From Epiperipatus broadwayi (taxonomy: Eukaryota; Onychophora; Udeonychophora; Euonychophora; Peripatidae): a stretch of DNA of 64,000 bases. This document shows, one piece after another, positions 59,190 to 64,000 of the stretch (position 1 is its first letter; each line of letters opens with the position of its first letter). The position numbers and the translations under genes were made by a program. Below the pieces are notes generated by a model that saw only the letters and a program-made list of their open reading frames with translations, did no database searches and had not been told where the DNA came from. The stretch covers positions 7,686,967 through 7,750,966 of the forward strand of contig JAQFVV010012416.1 in NCBI GenBank assembly GCA_028023455.1. Direction: 5' to 3'.

Positions 59190-60580
59190 GTAATTATATA
59201 ACTGAATATTTGTAAAGACAGTAACTAAATAATTAAAAATTTTTATCCACTTAGGAACGCTTTCAATTATCCCAGTAATCTGTGTCAACTAAAGCTTTGA
59301 AATGCTAACTTTCCCACAATTCCGTAATCTTAATGTTTGCTGCTTGCCTGTTAATTAAGTCATGTTTATATTTGTATATTAGCATAGCCTCCTTTATTTT
59401 TCTTTTATTGTTATTTTTTTCAATTTGCAATATTTTTGCATTGTTAAAATTGAAGTCAAAACCATAAATACATGATTTATTATGGTCGTAAAAAACAGAT
59501 GCTGAAATATTATTATCTACTATGCAATGATGTTTTTGTATGTGGTAAACCAAATACAATTAATGAGTTGTTTGAGGAATTAAATGGTTTGAAAGGCTTA
59601 AGATGGATAAAAACAGATGAAGATTTAATGTGCGTTCAGTTTCTTGATCTTAAAATAACTAGGAATCAAGGCATGCTGGATTACTGTATGACCATTAAAC
59701 CAATAGTAAAAAGAGGTTATATTCCATATAAATCAAAAGTGCCAAGGTCACACAAAATGGCAGGTTTGAAGTCCTTCTTATTTAGAAATAATAGTCTTTG
59801 CAAATATTCATCAGATAAAGGCAAAAATATTGAAATATACTCGAATGAATTGTTAAATGTTGGCTACTGTTATAATCACATATATAATGTTATTAGAGAT
59901 TTTAATACAAAATATAAAAATAAAAATTTTAATAATATTGATTCTCCTGCTAATAAAAAAATATGGATATCAATCCCATATATTTTAAATTATCAAGTAA
60001 AGTTTCTAAGGAAAATTTATAAAAATATAAGTGATATTGCATTTTACACACCTCCTACATTAAATAAATCAATAAATAATTCCAAAGATAAAACCTCATT
60101 TATAAATAAAAATTGTGTCATTTATAAATGGATATGTAGGTGTGGCAGTAAATATATAGGTGAATCTAGATGTACATTGGAAACAAGAACTAAAGAACAA
60201 TTGCTATTATTAAAACGTGTTCAGAAATCGAAACAGAATTGCATAGTAAATAATAATATTTCAGCATCTGTTTTTTACAACCATAATAAATCATGTATTT
60301 ATGGTTTTGACTTCAATTTTAACAGTGTAAAAATATTGCAAATTGAAAAAAAATAACAATAAAAGACAAATAAAGGAGGCTATGCTAATATACAAATATA
60401 AACATGACTTAATTAACAGGCAAGCAGCAAACATTAAGATCATGCAATTGTGGGAAAATTAGCATTTCAAAGCTTTAGTTGACACAGATTACTGGGATAA
60501 TCGAAAGTGTTCCTAAGTGGATAAATTTTTTTTATAATTATTTAGTTATTGTATTTACAAATATTCAGTTATATAATTAC
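59190..60580 (+). mobile_element. Penelope-like element bounded by inverted copies of its 3' end
   Basis: A plus-strand fragment of the Penelope-like C-terminal half ends at 60580. Its last 350 or so bases (about 60230-60580) reappear inverted at about 59190-59540, directly upstream. Both outer edges meet microsatellites (AT on the left, AC/AT on the right). Penelope-like elements are known for direct or inverted partial duplications at their ends. The RT catalytic core is missing, so this copy is dead. Confidence 0.83.
59545..60356 (+). CDS. Penelope-like reverse transcriptase C-terminal part with GIY-YIG endonuclease (fragment)
   Basis: The frame opens at 59472, but its first 25 codons are antisense to the element, so real homology starts near 59545. 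It has the post-catalytic RT part with VQFLDLKITR, then ISIPYILNYQVKFLRKIYKN, the connector found in this group. A GIY-YIG domain follows: NCVIYKWICRCGSKYIGES with a conserved arginine in LETRTKEQ. The usual RxxEH histidine is Q. The last part (LIYKYKHDLINRQAANIKI) continues past an A-run frameshift at about 60350 into another frame. The enzyme would nick DNA and prime copying of the element RNA. 5' truncated. Confidence 0.85.
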
Positions 60581-61200
60581 ACACACCCACACACCCATAT
60601 ATATATATATTGTACCAAGATCGTATTGGCACATATATAAAATAATTTTATCTAAAAAATTATTAAAATAAGAAATCAACAAATCAATAAATAAGTTATA
60701 AAAATCTAAAGTTTCTTTATTAAACAAAATGCAGTTTGTTTTCATAAATGTAAAATTAAAAGTCTAAGTGTTGTTGAAATAAAAGTTACAATTAATTAAT
60801 TAAAAGAGGGGAGGGGAGTTTTGATTAGAAAAGTTAAACTAAAAGTTTTATAAAAGAAGTAAAGTGTTTATTATTATTAGTTGAAATATAATTTAAAAAA
60901 TTTAAAAATATAAATCTCTTTTATTTAAATTAAAGAAAAAGGTAATCTTAAAACTAGTGTTGATTTTAGAATAAAAATTATATATATATGTGAGTGCAAA
61001 TGTAAATATAACATATGTGTATTAAATATTGTAAATAAATGAAAGTTAAAGATTTAAAAAACAAAGTGATGGCTATTAAGTTAAACAAAGGAAAAATGAC
61101 ATGTTTGCATGGCTACTACTAATTAAATGATTTTCAAAAATGAGATTATCGAAGGAATTTTGACAACAGATATTGCCGGAGGATATCAAAATGAAAACAT
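60581..61200. other. AT-rich DNA, short AC/AT microsatellite at start
   Basis: AC and AT runs to about 60611, then nothing recognised. Confidence 0.5.
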
Positions 61201-61206
61201 GCATCA

Positions 61207-61242
61207 TATATAAATAGCCAAATTTTTATCGGACATTCAGTC
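61207..61242 (+). promoter_or_regulatory. Candidate RNA polymerase II core promoter (TATA plus initiator)
   Basis: TATATAAATA at 61207-61216 is followed 32 bases later by the A of TCAGTC (61237-61242). This is the correct spacing for TATA and an arthropod-type initiator (TCAGTY). I see no exact downstream promoter element at +28. In AT-rich DNA a TATA match alone means little; the pairing with the initiator is what raises it above noise. Confidence 0.42.
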
Positions 61243-61546
61243 GAGTTAATTGTTTCAGTTCAGATAACAGTTCCGTTTATTATGTATCAGTCAGAAATGC
61301 AGTGTTAAAACCTTCAGAAACATATGGCCATCTCTATCCTGGAGTCCAGTAGAACAGCAAGATCTGCCTGTGAAAATAATGTCTGCATAACAGCTTGAAG
61401 AACCTCCGTCAATATCTAACTGTCTCCAAGAATAATACCAGTGAATAAGCATTAAACCTCCTCAAGAAAAACTTCAAATCTAACCGGTTAGAAATACTTC
61501 ATTAGAAGCAGCAAACAGCAAGTTGGATCCACATTCAAAATCCTAG
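61239..61546 (+). other. Possible first exon or non-coding transcript
   Basis: About 308 bases, less AT-rich than its surroundings, run from the initiator to a good splice donor (TCCTAG before GTAAAA at 61547). It holds only a 24-codon frame from ATGGCC near 61324 and no long reading frame, so it would be a 5' untranslated exon, a small-peptide exon or lncRNA. It could instead be part of an LTR I do not recognise. No following exon was found in the window. Confidence 0.35.
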
Positions 61547-64000
61547 GTAAAACATTTTCTTATTTTCATTTATAAAGTAGCCATTGCATTCATGTGAATC
61601 CTCCAGGAGTTGAATTATATGAACTCTATAGCACATAAAAAATGAACTATTAATTTGTGTGTTCTAAATATACATGTTTTATATTCCTTAATGCTTTATT
61701 ATATATGTCAGTGTGTGAATTAATATGTGCATGATCATTATATTTAAATTACCAGTATTATGTTAGTAAATAAGATTTGTAAAAAATATTTAAAGTTAGA
61801 GTATAAATGCTAATTAAATAAATTGTCTTTAAACTTAAGCTCTATTTTGTCGGTCAATTCTTTTTATCAATTCTTTCTATCAATTCTTTTCACCACTAAT
61901 TTTGTATAAGTTGTTAATGATTAAAAATAGACTGAGCTAGTCAAGGGATTTTTTGAGCGCTGGATTATGAGCCTACTGTCCGAACATGTTAGTCTTAGAC
62001 TAGCTGGCACCCGGGGTTTACTCTGAAACAAATAAAGTGTTTGGATAGTAGGGGTTTGAATCTAGCAGCCAAGGTGGGCCATGATCTGATCATGGGTATT
62101 GTTGATAGTTAAAGCTGTCAATAATATTTTCCACTTTGCTTGAACGTGCCGGTTTGTTCACATAATATTTATAATTAAATAAGATTATAAATGTATTATA
62201 AAGAAGTTTGTAACCAGCCAAAACATTTGCAGTGCAAGTAAGATCTTCTGTGGATCAAACCTGGTACAATATATATATATTATAATGGTTGACGAAACCT
62301 CCCTAACCTAATCTGCCATCCAAGGTGCCACCAGGTCATTTGATCCTGGAAAATTTATATAGTAGGCAGATACACACAGGAGAGGTTACTCTTGCTCAGG
62401 GAGAAGCTGAGCTTAAAATATCATTCTGAATATTAAAATTTCTAATTCTTATTTTTATATATTATTAATAAAATAAAAAAAATAAGTTATTGCCAAAATT
62501 TAAGTAAACAAAACATTTTATTATTACGTACACATACACCCTAAAAGGAAAAATTCTGAAAACTAAATCAACCAGTGTATATATTTGGTTTGAATTATAT
62601 GCATAGATGGAAGGATTTAATATACAGTATTTAATACAAATTTAATATTTTACAAAGCATGAATATGCTACATAGATTACACATATAACAAACACGATCC
62701 TTTTTAACCTTAGGCCAAAATCTTGCATCTAAACCAACGCTAGCTTACTGATATACTCATGTGACCAATGCAAAATGAAATTATTAGCATAACACAATCA
62801 TGCTAACAGGAATTTACATCTGTAGCATGATATCATTAGAGAAATAATGAATCATAATGGAAAGGAATGAGCATCTTCCCAAAATCATTAATAAACCTCA
62901 CCAACAGACAAGAACAATCCACTGACCAATTGGTGATACAAAAAAAATCTTGCAATATATATATGAGATGCTCTGTAAAAGAGGATAGTGGTCTTTGCCG
63001 GCCTATTGCCCCAACCAGAGAGTAAGAAAATCAATGGCGTAGGAAATACATCTAGGACCATTGACAACATAATGGTTACATTTTTGAGCCATACACCAGG
63101 TGAATATTATGCCCTATAGCGAACAAGTATCCAATGCACTGACTCAGATTACTTTGACATAAAACATCCGTACATCTATCCACCAGCACCGATTTAACTA
63201 CAAAACAATTAACCCAAACTTAACACACCTTAAACTAACATAATCTTATGAATCTATGCAACCATTTATGCCTATTAATTAATTTAAAAGAAATTAGAGA
63301 ATGGAATGATATCAAACACCTATATAAAAATATAATAAATAATTTAAAATTTTAGTCAGATAAAAAATTTCTTTTAAAATTAAATAAATGTTTAAAATTA
63401 TTACTTGAAAAAGTTCATATTATATAATTAATGTTCATATTTTATTTGTTTATCCTTTCCAATGTTGTAAGTAAAGTAAGTCTTTGTAGTCCTTGACACA
63501 ATTCAAAGTTCTTTCCATTTCATATTGTTCTAGGTGGAGACAAGTCCGTTGCTGGCTAGTTTCCAGGAACTATAATACTCTGGAAACCGCCTCAGCTGGT
63601 GCTATGCGTTTAAATCACGAATATTAAATATATATATATTAGAAATCACAGGAGGTAATCTATTACAGCGGTTATTAATGGTCTGCAAAGAAATTAAGAT
63701 ATTATTTAAATTCGCTAAGCTCATTTAATAAAATTTTTAAATAAGAAATAAATTTTGTTTAAGCTGTATTATTATATGTAAAATAGAAGAGCATTATATT
63801 GCTAATTGATTTGCTACAAAATACAACTGTGACTTGCAAAACATCTATCTCAAAGGCATTTAATTAATCCGTTCTCGGTCTGCAGCATAGAAAAAGTAAC
63901 AATATAAGAATGCCGATTTCTGTACAATTGATTAGGCATCAAATTTGACTACGGTATACTCTTGGTAATTAGATGAATTAAAACTCAAAAATTTTATGAA
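61547..64000. other. AT-rich DNA without recognised genes
   Basis: Less AT-rich islands occur at 61940-62110 and 62300-62400, with a GGGGTTTGAATC word that recalls a B box, but no full SINE was resolved. 63530-63600 has a short mirrored pair, AGTTTCCAGG and CTGGAAACC. The 60-aa frame at 62888-63070 has no recognisable domain. Confidence 0.4.

Noticed and set aside
59240-59310. Hammerhead inside the Penelope-like arm (CTGGGA...GAAAGCGTTC, minus strand)
   Set aside because: The core departs from CTGANGA at several positions and stem I is only about three pairs; kept only as a suggestion under the element.

Overview
This window reads as AT-rich, gene-poor DNA from an invertebrate animal genome, either intergenic or the inside of a very large intron. 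I find no complete host protein-coding gene. Support for this comes from the very high A+T, long AT, TAA and AC microsatellites, tRNA-derived SINEs, an APE-endonuclease LINE of RTE type, a Penelope-like element with a GIY-YIG domain and a Ty3/Gypsy LTR retrotransposon. A possible promoter at 61.2 kb pairs a TATA box with a TCAGTC initiator, which fits an arthropod but does not prove one. A mollusc or another invertebrate remains possible.

Layout. 0-9 kb: an AT microsatellite, a purine-only tract, a 1.5 kb composite of about 456-bp repeat units with a 12-bp target duplication (2977-4513), a decayed reverse transcriptase and a second copy of the repeat. 9-22 kb: mostly featureless AT-rich DNA with two short tRNA-derived SINEs, an inverted-repeat MITE-like unit, a third repeat family in tandem (16.6-17.3 kb) and a LINE 3' fragment. 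22-33 kb: an old inverted SINE-like copy, a 425-bp compound microsatellite, a TIR-bounded 1.1 kb element, a nearly intact RTE retrotransposon (27.7-30.5 kb), another MITE-like unit, and a tandem repeat of the HHR (hammerhead ribozyme) class lodged inside a TAA microsatellite. 36 kb: a head-to-head SINE palindrome with a 13-bp target duplication. 38.1-46.5 kb: a young, complete Gypsy element on the minus strand (2.18 kb LTRs, single 1234-aa gag-pol frame, TTAT duplication). 47-59 kb: fragments of the same repeat families plus a CR1-like ORF1 relic. 59.2-60.6 kb: a Penelope-like element bounded by inverted copies of its own 3' end. 61.2-61.55 kb: promoter plus possible first exon.

Main result. 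The commonest interspersed repeats (families A, B and C, at eleven places) carry or once carried a compact sequence that folds as a type I hammerhead ribozyme. It has stem I (TCCTCA/TGGGGA), the CTGATGA core, a 4-bp stem II, GAAA, a minimal stem III and a GTC or ATC cleavage site. Units of 417-456 bp repeat head to tail, and two composites end in target duplications or a disrupted microsatellite. This is the architecture of animal 'retrozymes': non-autonomous retroelements whose RNA self-cleaves and circularises, thought to move by Penelope-type enzymes. A Penelope-like element is present in the same window. It shares with the ribozyme repeats and the 36 kb SINE an unusual snap-back structure, in which an inverted copy of the element is joined to its own 5' side. 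A common insertion mechanism is inferred, not shown.

All calls are by eye. Boundaries of old repeats are approximate, and no database comparison was possible.
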